This document shows positions 1-8,673 of a stretch of DNA of 46,720 nucleotides, piece by piece. Numbering within the stretch: the first letter of the stretch is position 1; the number at the start of each line of letters is the position of its first letter. The stretch lies in assembly GCA_002027195.1 (NCBI GenBank), contig MWJO01000065.1, positions 1-46,720 on the forward strand, written 5' to 3'. This DNA comes from Streptomyces sp. GKU 895. GTDB taxonomy: Bacteria; Actinomycetota; Actinomycetes; Streptomycetales; Streptomycetaceae. The notes under the pieces were generated by a model. The model ran no database searches, was not told where the DNA came from, and worked only from the letters and a program-made list of their open reading frames with translations. The translations under genes were made by a program, and so were the position numbers.

Positions 1-323
1 CCGGCGCGGCCCCGCCCCGCGGCCCCGCCCGCGCCTGGGACGCGGGCCCGGACGGCCGCCGGCTGATCGACAGGGTCTGCGACTCCGTCCCCGCGGTCCT
101 GAGACCCACGGGGGCCCTGCTTCTCGTCCACTCCCATCTGTGCGGGGTCGACACCACCCTGACCCGCCTCACCGAGGCCGGTCTGCGCGCGGAGGTCGTC
201 GACCGCACCCGGCTGCCGTTCGGCCCGGTGCTGCGCTCCCGGCTCGACTGGCTGCGCGAGCGAGGCCTGGCGAACGGCGACACGACGGAGGAACTGGTGG
301 TGATCCGTGGCCGCGCCCGCTGA
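1..323 (+). CDS. HemK/PrmC-like class I SAM methyltransferase, C-terminal part
   Basis: Only the last ~106 codons are present, reading from base 3 to a TGA at 321-323. The visible part is the end of a Rossmann-fold methyltransferase: a strand GALLLVHSHLCGVD, then a helix and a C-terminal strand TEELVVIRGRAR. The family methylates glutamine in release factors or other proteins with S-adenosylmethionine. The NPPY catalytic motif would lie upstream of the window, so the substrate class cannot be confirmed. It overlaps the downstream CDGSH gene by 17 bases, which suggests one operon with it and the redox enzyme that follows. Confidence 0.65.
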   Translation, partial: GAAPPRGPARAWDAGPDGRRLIDRVCDSVPAVLRPTGALLLVHSHLCGVDTTLTRLTEAGLRAEVVDRTRLPFGPVLRSRLDWLRERGLANGDTTEELVVIRGRAR

Positions 324-540
324 CCGCCCCCGCCGCGTCCGCGTCCAGCGCGACGGGCCCCTGCTGATCGAGGGGCCGGTCGAAGTGGTCGACGAACACG
401 GCGAGGTGACCGTCTCCGACCGTTTCGAGGTCGCGGTGTGCACCTGCCGCCGCAGCCGCCTGTACCCGTGGTGCGACACCAGCCACCGCCGCCGCGAGCA
501 CCGGACCGGCACAGCGGCCGACGAAGGGCGCCGGACATGA
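307..540 (+). CDS. CDGSH-type iron-sulfur protein
   Basis: A 77-residue protein starting at GTG 307 inside the end of the methyltransferase gene. Residues ~44-60 contain CTCRRSRLYPWCDTSH, matching the CDGSH pattern C-x-C-x2-S-x3-P-x-C-D-x-S-H. Three Cys and one His should bind a [2Fe-2S] cluster; the usual Gly after CD is Thr here. Bacterial single-CDGSH proteins are small cytosolic redox proteins of unclear partner. Its TGA (538-540) overlaps the ATG of the next gene in ATGA form, so translation is probably coupled. Confidence 0.85.
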   Translation: MAAPADRPRRVRVQRDGPLLIEGPVEVVDEHGEVTVSDRFEVAVCTCRRSRLYPWCDTSHRRREHRTGTAADEGRRT

Positions 541-1537
541 CCGACCGCCTCCCGGCACCGGCCCGCGCCCGCTCCCCACTCCCCGCGGCCCGCTCTCCGC
601 CGCGGTCCGGGCCGCTCTCCTGGGCGGCCCGGCCCCGACGACCGTCCCGGAGGACGCGCCCGCCTACGGCGACGACCTCCAACTCGCCCTCTACACCCTC
701 TACGAACTGCACTACCGCGGCTTCCGCGACGTCCCCGACACCCTGGAGTGGGACAGCGCCCTGCTCGCCTGCCGTGCCGCCCTCGAAGACCGCTTCCTGC
801 GGGCTCTGCGTGAGGACGTCCCGACCACCGGCACGACCGCCACCACCGCCCTCGACGAGCTCCAGGTCGAACCGACCGCCGACCCCGACGGCACGAGCGT
901 GTCGTACTTCCTGCGCGACCAGGGCACCCTCGACCAGCTGCGCGAGTACGCGGCGCTGCGCTCGCTCTACCACCTGAAGGAGGCCGACCCGCACGCCTGG
1001 GTCATCCCCCGGCTGCACGGTCGGGCCAAGGCGGGGATGGTCGCGGTGGAGTTCGACGAGTTCGGCGCGGGCCGCCCGGACGAGATCCACGCGGAGCTGT
1101 TCGCCGACCTGATGACGGACCTGAAGCTGGAGACGGCGTACGGCCACTACGTCGACGCGGCCCCGGCCGAGGCGCTCGCCGTCGTCAACATGATGTCCCT
1201 GTTCGGTCTGCACCGGGCGCTGCGCGGCGCGCTGGTCGGCCATTTCGCCGCCGTCGAGGTGACCTCGTCCCCCGGCTCCCGCCGCCTCGCCGAGGCGCTG
1301 CGCCGGGTGGGGGCGGGCCCGGCGGCCGTACGGTTCTACGCCGAGCACGTCGAGGCCGACGCCGTGCACGAGCAGGTCGTACGACAGGACGTCGTCGCCG
1401 GTCTCCTGGAGAGCGAGCCGGAGCTGGACGCGGATGTGGTGTTCGGCGTCCGCGCGACGACGTACCTGGAGGACCGCCTGGCCGCCAGGCTGCTGGGAGC
1501 CTGGCGGCAAGGGGCGACGGCACTGCGCGAGCCGTGA
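537..1537 (+). CDS. Iron-containing redox enzyme family protein (haem-oxygenase-like fold), with 5' frameshift
   Basis: The body (frame of 584-1537) is a helical protein of the iron-containing redox enzyme family, related to TENA/haem-oxygenase-like diiron proteins. Candidate metal ligands are visible: E-F-D-E-F-G followed by H-A-E-L-F near residue 180, and later Y-x-E-H. The coupled ATG at 537 is in a different frame from the body. No ATG, GTG or TTG exists in the body frame between 368 and 898, so a GTG 899 start would discard ~105 well-formed residues. One extra C in the C-run 581-584 restores a continuous protein of ~333 residues. I therefore annotate from 537 with a one-base gap. The operon pairs it with the CDGSH protein, so an electron-transfer link is plausible but inferred. 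Confidence 0.7.
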
Positions 1538-1712
1538 CGGGTCAGTCCCGCGGGCCCGAACACCGGCGGCCGCAGACGGTCCCCCGCGGGCCCGGCGTCC
1601 CCCTCCTCCCAGGCGGGGTCGGGTGAACGACATCCGCTCGTCCCCGTCGTCCCGCCGCACGAACAGGCTCCAGGACACTAAGCCGCCCCCGGCCCCCGCC
1701 GGATGGGCGCGA

Positions 1713-2387
1713 TCACTCGCCCCGCCCTGGGTACGGGTACTCGTCCTCGCCGTCCGCCACCACGGTGAAGTGCCGCTCGCCGCCACCGCCCTCCAGTTCG
1801 TCGAGTACGGCGACGGCCAGATCCTCGGCGCTGATCCACGACCGCCCACCCGCATCCGCGAGCAGCGTGTCGGTGCCCCGCCGGTAACGCCCGGTCCGCT
1901 CACCCGGCTCCAGCAGGCCGGGCGGGCTCAGATAGACCCAGTCGGCGCCGAAGTGCCCTTCGCAGGCACGGAGTTGGGCGACCCCCGCCTCGGCGACGGC
2001 CCGCAGCGCGTCCGGCACGTACACGGGGTCATGGGCGACCAGCAGCTCCCCCGCCCCCAGGCTGCGCAGGGCCCCGGCCCCGCCGACCACGAGCACCCGG
2101 ACACCGAGCCGCGCGGCGGTGTCCAGCACGGCCCGGGTCACCCCCACGAGAAACTCCTCATCGGCCGGATGACTCCGCACGGCGAGAACGAAGGCGTCCG
2201 CACCGGACCCGGCTAGCACCTCGGCCAGGGCCGCCGGGTCACCGGCGTCGACCGCGACCCCGGTGACGCCGTCCCCCACCGTCTCCCCCTTCCGCGACAA
2301 CGCGAGCACCCGATGCCCGCGCGCCCCGGCCTCCGCGACCACACGACGTCCGACCATCCCGGTGGCACCGAGCACCACAAGATTCAT
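1713..2387 (-). CDS. NAD(P)-binding (NmrA/SDR-like) protein
   Basis: A 224-residue Rossmann protein. It begins MNLVVLGATGMVGRRVV, a GATGxxG dinucleotide-binding loop typical of NAD(P)H-binding atypical SDRs (NmrA-like). The middle has VRVLVVGGAGALR and DWVYLSPPGLLEPGERTG, also usual in this group. There is no clear catalytic YxxxK. The ATG at 2385-2387 is preceded by GAGAGGACTGAG and overlaps the stop of the upstream transporter gene (ATGA), so the two are one coupled operon, divergent from the LysR gene. Substrate unknown. Confidence 0.85.
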   Translation of the reverse strand: MNLVVLGATGMVGRRVVAEAGARGHRVLALSRKGETVGDGVTGVAVDAGDPAALAEVLAGSGADAFVLAVRSHPADEEFLVGVTRAVLDTAARLGVRVLVVGGAGALRSLGAGELLVAHDPVYVPDALRAVAEAGVAQLRACEGHFGADWVYLSPPGLLEPGERTGRYRRGTDTLLADAGGRSWISAEDLAVAVLDELEGGGGERHFTVVADGEDEYPYPGRGE

Positions 2388-3305
2388 CTCAGTCCTCTCC
2401 CGATCCACTTGCCCCACCCCGGGGCATCCAGTTGCGCCGCGAGCATCGCGGCCAGCGCCAGCACGAACCCGAGGGTCTGCGGCAGGTTCAGTGACTCGCC
2501 CAGGGCGACGCCCACGACGGCGGCGACCAGCGGGGACAGCAGCACCAGCGGGGCCGACGCGCCCACCGGCAGCCTGCCGATCCCGCGGGACCACAGCATG
2601 TGGGCGATGAGCCCGCCCATGCTGCCGAGCCACAGATATCCGGCGGCGGCCCCCGAGTCGATCCGCTCCGGCACTCCCTCACCGAGCAGGACGAGAGGCA
2701 CCAACACCAGCCCGCCGACCGTCAGTTGCCAACTGGCCAACGCCAGCGGCCCGACCCCTGCCGGCCGCCCCCAGCGCTTCAGCAGCACCACCCCGGCGGC
2801 CATGGACGCCGTACCGGCAAGCCCCGCCACCACCCCCCACCGCATCCAGTCGCGCCCCCGGCCCGAGCACCACGAGCCCGACCCCGACGACACCGGCCAC
2901 CCCCCAGCCCCAGCGCCACAATGTCGGCCGGTCGTGCAGCACGGCGGCGGCGAGCCCGGCGACCAGCAGGGGCTGGGTGGCGCCGAGCGTGGCGGCGACT
3001 CCGCCGGGGAGCCGTTCGGCCGCGACGAACAACAGGGGATACAACGCACCGATGTTGAGCACACCGAGCACCGCGGCCTTCCACCACCATGCCCCGCGCG
3101 GCAGCACCCGGGTCAGGGCGAGCCCGACCAGCCCGGCGGGCAGGGCACGCATCAGCCCGGAGAACAACGGATGCCCGGGCGGCAGCAGTTCGGTGGTCAC
3201 GGCGTACGTGGTGCCCCAGGCCGCCGGGGCGAGCGCGGTGAGCGCGACGGTGGCGGCCTGCCGCGCCTGCGAGGTCTCCGGCGGTCGTTCGAGCAAGGCA
3301 GTCAT
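2384..3305 (-). CDS. EamA/DMT-family transporter, frameshifted at a C6 run
   Basis: The N-terminal frame (from ATG 3303-3305) reads about five hydrophobic helices, e.g. ALAPAAWGTTYAVTTELLP and PLLVAGLAAAVLHDRPT. The C-terminal frame continues with GVVAGLAGTASMAAGVVLLK and further helices to a TGA at 2384-2386. Together they give a ~306-residue ten-helix EamA permease (drug/metabolite exporter), the usual length. The frames join at the run CCCCCC 2833-2838: five instead of six gives one reading frame. So this is either a sequence error or a genuine break. It lies divergently from a LysR regulator, with a T-N11-A box between, a layout common for LysR-controlled exporters. Confidence 0.8.
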
Positions 3306-3330
3306 GAGGCGAGTGTCAGTGCCAAGACCG

Positions 3331-3345
3331 ATGAATCCAAAGCAT
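3331..3345. promoter_or_regulatory. Candidate LysR box
   Basis: ATGAATCCAAAGCAT is an interrupted palindrome (ATG-N9-CAT) containing the T-N11-A signature of LysR operators. It lies between the divergent EamA gene and the LysR gene, 45 bases before the LysR start, so it could serve both. Inferred from pattern and position only. Confidence 0.4.
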
Positions 3346-3389
3346 CAGTCCGATAGCACCCATGCACACCACCCATACATAATGCAGCC

Positions 3390-4967
3390 ATGGACCTCCA
3401 GCAGATGCGCTACGTCGTGGCCGTCGCCGAAACCCGCAACTTCACCCGCGCCGCCGAGCGCTGCGAGGTCGTCCAGTCCTCCCTCAGCCATCGAATCGCC
3501 GGACTGGAACGGGAGTTGGGCGTAAGGCTCTTCGCCCGCACCAGCCGCCGTGTCGAACTGACCAGTGCGGGCGAGGCGTTCGTCGCCGCGGCACGCGAGT
3601 GCCTGGCCGCGGCCGACCGCGCGGTGGCCGACGCCGCGGCCGCGACGGGGGTGGTACGGGGCCGGCTCGCCGTGGGCGTGATCGTGACGACGGCCGCGGT
3701 GGACGTACCGGAACTGCTCCAGCGGTACCGGGCGAGGCACCCGCAGGTCCGGGTCGACCTGCGCTCGGGACGCAGTGACGACCTGGCCGCGGCCGTCCGG
3801 GACGGCAAGCTGGACATCGCGTTCCTGGGCCTGCCGGAGAGCCAGCACCCGACAGACGTGGAGGCCATCGCCCTGGACCACGACAGACACGCCCTCCTCG
3901 TCCCGGCCGGCCACCCCCTGGCCGACTCGTCCCAGGTCACCCTGCGCGAGATCGCCGACGAGACGTTCGTGGACTTCGTCTCCGGCACCCCGGCCCGGGC
4001 CCAGTCCGACCAGGCGTTCGCCACCGCGGGCCTGGTCCGTGACGTCGCCTACGAGGCGGGAGTCGTCGAGCTGATCACCCGCCTGGTAGCCCGCGGCCTG
4101 GGCGTGGCGCTCCTCCCCTCGGCCTTCATCACCCCACTCGCCCAAGCGGACCCGACCCTGGCCCTGGTCCCGGTGTCCGACGGCCCGAGCCGCATCGAAT
4201 ACCTCATCTGGAGCCGCTTCAACCCGAGCCCGGCGACAAGGGCGATGCTCAAGGTCCTGGGCGGCGAACTGACCGACGGCGACCCGCGCGCGCGCCCGGC
4301 GACGGCGGGAAGGACGTGTCGGGGTGTCCGCCCGCAGCGGTTGGCGCTCAACACGGAGCCCTGTATAGCTGCCGATTCCGCGCCGTTCCGAGGACGGACA
4401 CCGCGCGCGGCCCGACCCCACCGAACCGCACCCGCGAACGCGAACCCCACGAGCCCGCAGGTCAGCCCGAGCCCCACGCTGAACCCCATCACCATCCGCC
4501 CCGTCCCGCCGAACGGCGAACGGCGCACCCCGTGCGCCAGCGCACCTCCGCACGATCGACAGCCCCAGCCCCGACCCCGGCAACGACCGGGCATCCGCAG
4601 CCCGATAGAACCGATCGAACACCGCACAAGATCTCGTCCCGACCCGGCCGGTCCAGCACCTCCACCGCACCGCCCCGCCCGCGCGGGCCGGCCACCGGAT
4701 CTCGACCGGCCCCGCCCTCCGGTCGAACTCACCGCGTTCTCCACGAGGTTGGACACAGCTCGCGTCAGCATCCCCGGCCGCCCGTCGGTGGACGTGTCCC
4801 CGCTCGCCCGCACCAGGATCTCCCGCCCGGTACGCCGCCGAGCCACCCCCGCGACGTCCTCCGCGATGTCGGCGAGATCCACCCGCTGCGGCGGCTCGGT
4901 GTCGGACTGTCCCGCGGCCAGCTCGACCAGCTCGTTCACCAGGTCGGTCAGTTCCCGCGCCTCCTGA
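3390..4967 (+). CDS. LysR-family transcriptional regulator (no stop at expected length)
   Basis: Starts at ATG 3390 with MDLQQMRYVVAVAETRNFTR, the LysR winged helix-turn-helix (residues 1-60), followed by a substrate-binding domain with typical segments such as GRLAVGVIVTTAAVDVPELL and GLGVALLPSAF. The recognisable protein ends near residue 295 (about base 4275), the usual LysR length. The frame nevertheless stays open to a stop at 4965-4967, running antisense through the sensor-kinase 3' end. That C-terminal ~230 residues is Pro/Arg-rich shadow sequence, so I think the true end is near 4275-4300 and a stop has been lost through an indel or mutation. It probably regulates the divergent EamA/NAD(P)-binding pair. 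Confidence 0.75.
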   Translation: MDLQQMRYVVAVAETRNFTRAAERCEVVQSSLSHRIAGLERELGVRLFARTSRRVELTSAGEAFVAAARECLAAADRAVADAAAATGVVRGRLAVGVIVTTAAVDVPELLQRYRARHPQVRVDLRSGRSDDLAAAVRDGKLDIAFLGLPESQHPTDVEAIALDHDRHALLVPAGHPLADSSQVTLREIADETFVDFVSGTPARAQSDQAFATAGLVRDVAYEAGVVELITRLVARGLGVALLPSAFITPLAQADPTLALVPVSDGPSRIEYLIWSRFNPSPATRAMLKVLGGELTDGDPRARPATAGRTCRGVRPQRLALNTEPCIAADSAPFRGRTPRAARPHRTAPANANPTSPQVSPSPTLNPITIRPVPPNGERRTPCASAPPHDRQPQPRPRQRPGIRSPIEPIEHRTRSRPDPAGPAPPPHRPARAGRPPDLDRPRPPVELTAFSTRLDTARVSIPGRPSVDVSPLARTRISRPVRRRATPATSSAMSARSTRCGGSVSDCPAASSTSSFTRSVSSRAS

Positions 4968-5855
4968 CCGAGGTCGGCGACCAGTTCCTCCCGCGTCTCC
5001 GGGGGGAACTCGTCGATCCGCCGCAGCAGCGAGATATTGGTCCGCAACGAGGTCAGCGGCGTACGCAACTCATGCCCCGCGTCCTGCACCAGCCGCCGCT
5101 GGTCCTCCTCCGACTGCGCGAGCCGCCCGAGCATCCGGTCGAAGGCCCGCCCGAGCCGCCCCACCTCGTCATAGCCGGTGACGGGCACCTGGACACCGAG
5201 CCGCCGGGTACGGGCGACGTCCTCCGCGGCGGCCGTGAGGACGACCAGCCGCCGGGTGATCCGCCGGGCCAGCCACCACCCGAACAACCCGGCCCCGACG
5301 ACGACGGCCGCCATGAGGATCAGCGTCCGCTGCTGAAGCGCCTGCAACAGGTCTTCGGTGTCACTGAACTCCTGGGCGACCTGCACGGCCCCCCCGCCCG
5401 CCCCCCGAGCGACACGGTCGCCACGCGGTACACGTCGCTGCCGACGTCGACGTCCTTGTGCTCGGTCAGCTCCCCGGCCGCCGAGGCCGCGCGACAGCCC
5501 GGTCCGCATGCCGCACCGGCAGGCCGGGACTGCCGGGATCGACGACGGACCCGTCCGCCCCCAGCACCTGTACGTCCGTACGGGCCGGCCGCACCAGGTC
5601 ATGCCCCGGCGCCGACGACGAGAAGTCCTCCGGCGACATCCGGTGCTGCCGCACCTCGTCCCGCAGATCCTGCACGACCTCGTCGAACACGGACTGCTGG
5701 TCGACCCGCACCAGCCGGGCGGCGGCGCTGTAGGACAGGATGCCGACGAGCACGGTGACGGCGGCGGTGACCGCCGCGAAGGACACGGCGAAGGTGGTCC
5801 CGAGAGACACCAGCCCGGGCCGCCGCCGACGCAGCAGCCGCGCGAGGCGTCCCAC
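4472..5855 (-). pseudogene. Two-component sensor histidine kinase, multiply frameshifted
   Basis: Starts at GTG 5853-5855, directly after the regulator stop. All parts of an MprB/CseC-type membrane kinase can be found, but in changing frames: an N-terminal TM (TTFAVSFAAVTAAVTVLVG), a sensor loop, a second TM (LILMAAVVVGAGLFGWWLA), HAMP, the HisKA box DAGHELRTPLTSLRTN, the N-box RAVSNLVENAV and the G-box GSGLGLSIVR. Frame changes occur near 5487, in the C-runs 5389-5406, and at least four times between 4540 and 4735. Each is fixable by adding one base. The 3' end is uncertain; 4472 is the nearest plausible stop. Either a decaying kinase or a poorly read GC-rich stretch. Function if intact: phosphorylating the adjacent OmpR-type regulator. 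Confidence 0.7.
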
Positions 5856-6636
5856 TCAGTCCTCCCGCAGCACGTACCCCCACGCCGCGCACGGTGTGGA
5901 TCAGCTGCGGCGCCCCCGGCTCATCCAGCTTGCGCCGCAGGTAGCCGACGTAGACGGCGAGGTTCTTCGAGCCGGGCCCGAAGTCGTAGCCCCAGATCCG
6001 GTCGTAGATGGTCGAGTGGTCGAGCACGATCCCGGCGTTGCGGACGAGCAGCTCCAGCAGCTCGAACTCGGTACGGGTCAGCTCCAGCTCCCGCCCGTCC
6101 CGCCAGGCCCGTCGCGCCTGCGGATCCATGCGCAGCCCGGCGGCTTCCAGATACCGCTCGGCCACGACCTTCTGCGCGAGGTCACCGTTCCCCGGAACCC
6201 CACCACCCGCCGGGCCCGGACCGGTACCCGTACCACCGCCCGCGCCGGCGCCCACGCTTCCGCCACCGCTTCCGGTCCGCCGCAGCAGCGCCCGCAACCG
6301 GGCGAACACCTCTTCGACGTCGAACGGCTTCAGCACGTAGTCGTCGGCGCCCGCGTCCAGCCCGGCGATCCGGTCTTGGGTCTCCACGAGCGCCGTCAGC
6401 ATCAGGATCGGCGTCCGGTCACCCTCGGCACGCAGCACCCGGCACACCTGGAGCCCGTCGATGCCGGGCATCATCACGTCGAGGACGAGCACGTCCGGCG
6501 GGGTGCGGTGGGCCTGCGCGAGTGCCTCGACCCCGTCGGCGACCGCGGTGACCCGGTAGCCCTCCAGGGTCAGGGCACGCTCCAGCGCATGACGGATGGC
6601 GCGGTCGTCTTCGGCGAGCAGCACGGTCTGAGGCAC
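5856..6636 (-). CDS. OmpR/PhoB-family response regulator
   Basis: Receiver domain from PQTVLLAEDDRAIR (acidic pair D10/D11) with phospho-acceptor Asp53 in VLVLDVMMPGIDG, and the conserved Lys in YVLKPF. A Gly/Pro-rich linker (~residues 125-155) leads to a winged-helix effector ending LDEPGAPQLIHTVRGVG. The last residues are frameshifted: with C4 rather than C5 at 5877-5881 the protein ends normally as VGYVLRED, with the stop at 5856-5858 touching the kinase GTG. As given, the frame instead runs on to 5599. The start may be GTG 6636 or ATG 6657; GGAGG lies only one base before the GTG. It forms an operon with the kinase. Confidence 0.85.
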
Positions 6637-6753
6637 GCCTCCATAGTGCCAAGGCATCCGCCGGTTCAGCCGGGCGAGCGAGCCGACGATCAGCCTTTTT
6701 ACCCGCCTCTCACCGTCACAGGGACAACCGCGCCCCCTACCCCTACCGTCTTC

Positions 6754-7404
6754 TCACCGCTTGGGCGCCAGCGCGGCCAGCTGCTCGGCGAAGGGCACGA
6801 CCGTGAAGCCGCCGTCGGCCCCGGACCGCGCGCCGGGCAGCTCCGTCGCCGCCCGAGACGCCGTCGCCGCCTTCCCCGCCGAGAGCCCGGTCATCAGCCC
6901 GGCCAGCTCGCCCGCGGCCCGCTCGATCCGCCCTTCCAGCCCCTCCGCGCCCCAGTCCTCGGAGGCGGCGTAGACGGCGGTCGGGACGACCACGGCCCGC
7001 AGGTAGGCGAACAGCGGCCGCAGCGCGTGCTCCAGCACGAGCGAGTGCCGCGCGCTGCCCCCGGTCGCGGCGACGAGCACCGGCTTCCCGACCAGCGCGT
7101 CCTTGTCGAGGACGTCGAAGAACGACTTGAACAGTCCGCTGTACGAGGCGGAGAACACCGGCGTGACGGCGATCAGCCCGTCGGCCCCTGCCACCGCCTC
7201 CTGCGCGGCGGCCAGCGCCTTGCCCGGGAACCCGTTGGTGAAGAAGTGCGCGATCTCCACGGCGAGCTCGCGCAACTCGACGACCTGCACGTCCACCGGC
7301 GCCTCCGTCGGCGCCGCCCGCCCCACGGCGGTGGCCAGCCGGTCGGCGAGCAACCGCGTGGAGGAGGGCACGCTCAGTCCCGCCGAGACGACGACAAGCT
7401 TCAT
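6754..7404 (-). CDS. NAD(P)H-dependent FMN reductase (CE1759-like)
   Basis: A 216-residue flavodoxin-fold protein: MKLVVVSAGLSVPSSTRLL at the N terminus (phosphate loop for FMN), then GLIAVTPVFSASYSGLFK, the flavin-binding loop of NADPH-dependent FMN reductases. Its ATG (7402-7404) overlaps the stop of the upstream LLM oxidoreductase (ATGA). That pairing is typical of two-component flavin systems in which this enzyme supplies reduced FMN. The same pair occurs together in many actinobacteria. Cytosolic; the oxygenation substrate is unknown. Confidence 0.88.
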   Translation of the reverse strand: MKLVVVSAGLSVPSSTRLLADRLATAVGRAAPTEAPVDVQVVELRELAVEIAHFFTNGFPGKALAAAQEAVAGADGLIAVTPVFSASYSGLFKSFFDVLDKDALVGKPVLVAATGGSARHSLVLEHALRPLFAYLRAVVVPTAVYAASEDWGAEGLEGRIERAAGELAGLMTGLSAGKAATASRAATELPGARSGADGGFTVVPFAEQLAALAPKR

Positions 7405-8492
7405 GACGACACAGTCTCCTTCTTCGCAGCGGCCAGCAGCGACGCGTGGGTGGGCGCCTCCGGCACATCATCCGGGCGTCCCTTCGCGAACTCCTCGCGC
7501 AGCACCGGAACGACTTCCTCGCCGAGGATGTCGAGCTGTTCGAGGACGGTCTTCAGCGGCAGTCCGGCGTGGTCCAGCAGGAACAGCTGGCGCTGGTAGT
7601 CGCCGGCGTACTCGCGGAAGGTCAGCGTCTTCTCGATGACCTCCTGCGGCGAGCCCACGGTCAGCGGCGTCTGGTCGGTGAAGTCCTCCAGCGACGGCCC
7701 GTGCCCGTAGACCGGGGCGTTGTCGAAGTACGGCCGGAACTCCCGCACCGCGTCCTGCGAGTTCTTGCGCATGAACACCTGACCGCCGAGGCCGACGACG
7801 GCCTGCTCGGGGGTGCCGTGCCCGTAGTGCGCGTACCGGGTCCGGTACAGCTCGATCATCCGCTTGGTGTGGTCGGCCGGCCAGAAGATGTTGTTGTGGA
7901 AGAAGCCGTCGCCGTAGAACGCGGCCTGCTCGGCGATCTCGGGCGAGCGGATGGAGCCGTGCCAGACGAACGGCGGTACGTCGTCCAGCGGCCGCGGGGT
8001 GGAGGTGAACCCCTGCAGCGGCGTACGGAACTTGCCCTCCCAGTCGACCACGTCCTCGCGCCACAGCCGGCGCAGCAGGGCGTAGTTCTCGATGGCGAGG
8101 TTGATGCCCTGCCGGATGTCCTGCCCGAACCAGGGGTAGACCGGCCCGGTGTTCCCGCGCCCCATCATCAGGTCGACGCGCCCGTCGGCCAGGTGCTGGA
8201 GCATCGCGAAGTCCTCGGCGATCTTCACGGGGTCGTTGGTGGTGATGAGGGTCGTGGAGGTGGAGAGGATGAGCCTCTCCGTCTGCGCGGCGATGTAGCC
8301 GAGCATGGTGGTCGGCGAGGACGGCACGAACGGCGGGTTGTGGTGCTCGCCGGTCGCGAAGACGTCGAGCCCGACCTCCTCGGCCTTCAGCGCGATGGCG
8401 ACCATGGCCTTGATGCGCTCGCGCTCGGTCGGCGTCCGGCCCGTGGTCGGGTCCGGAGTGACATCACCGACGCTGAAGATCCCGAACTGCAT
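7401..8492 (-). CDS. LLM-class flavin-dependent oxidoreductase (CE1758-like)
   Basis: A 363-residue bacterial-luciferase-like TIM barrel: MQFGIFSVGDVTPDPTTGR at the start, then the ATGEHHNPPF segment typical of luciferase-like monooxygenases and the conserved stretch GRVDLMMGRGNTGPVYPWFG. Length is normal for the family. It probably uses FMNH2 from the coupled reductase downstream to oxygenate an unknown substrate. The start is ATG 8492 with GGAGGATGATCGGCC upstream. A perfect inverted repeat lies 21-34 bases before the start, suggesting local repression. Confidence 0.88.
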   Translation of the reverse strand: MQFGIFSVGDVTPDPTTGRTPTERERIKAMVAIALKAEEVGLDVFATGEHHNPPFVPSSPTTMLGYIAAQTERLILSTSTTLITTNDPVKIAEDFAMLQHLADGRVDLMMGRGNTGPVYPWFGQDIRQGINLAIENYALLRRLWREDVVDWEGKFRTPLQGFTSTPRPLDDVPPFVWHGSIRSPEIAEQAAFYGDGFFHNNIFWPADHTKRMIELYRTRYAHYGHGTPEQAVVGLGGQVFMRKNSQDAVREFRPYFDNAPVYGHGPSLEDFTDQTPLTVGSPQEVIEKTLTFREYAGDYQRQLFLLDHAGLPLKTVLEQLDILGEEVVPVLREEFAKGRPDDVPEAPTHASLLAAAKKETVSS

Positions 8493-8512
8493 GGCCGATC
8501 ATCCTCCAAGTT

Positions 8513-8526
8513 GTTGACCGTTCAAC
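8513..8526. promoter_or_regulatory. Inverted repeat, candidate operator of the flavin-enzyme operon
   Basis: GTTGACCGTTCAAC has perfect 5-bp arms (GTTGA/TCAAC) around CCGT, and a further TTGAAC follows at 8534-8539. It sits just upstream of the LLM oxidoreductase start, where a repressor would block transcription. No regulator gene is adjacent, so the binding protein is unknown. Confidence 0.4.
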
Positions 8527-8562
8527 CATACCCTTGAACGGCCACCACGCCCCGCCTATTCC

Positions 8563-8673
8563 TCAGCCGCGCTCCCCCTCTCCCCGGGTGGCCGAGGCGG
8601 CCGGCGCGGCGAGGAGCAGCAGCGCGAGGGCGGCCAGGAGGCCACCGAGCAGGGACGCGGTGCGGCGGCTCAC
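8563..8673 (-). CDS. Small secreted or membrane peptide (36 residues)
   Basis: GTG 8671-8673 overlaps the TGA of the upstream gene (GTGA). The frame encodes MSRRTASLLGGLL, an uninterrupted hydrophobic core of Ala/Leu, then a cleavage-like PAASA-T and the short tail RGEGERG. That is essentially a complete signal peptide with a ~9-residue mature part, or a single-pass anchor. Translational coupling to the Gly/Ser-rich anchored protein is the main reason to believe it is expressed. I recognise no family. Confidence 0.5.
   Translation of the reverse strand: MSRRTASLLGGLLAALALLLLAAPAASATRGEGERG

Noticed and set aside
899..1537. GTG 899 as the true start of the iron-containing redox enzyme
   Set aside because: Family-like sequence continues upstream in the same frame and the coupled ATG at 537 is a better start once one base is restored.
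1555..1680. A minus-strand stretch reading SWSLFVRRDDGDERMSF as a gene fragment
   Set aside because: No start, no stop context and no family I recognise; too short to support.
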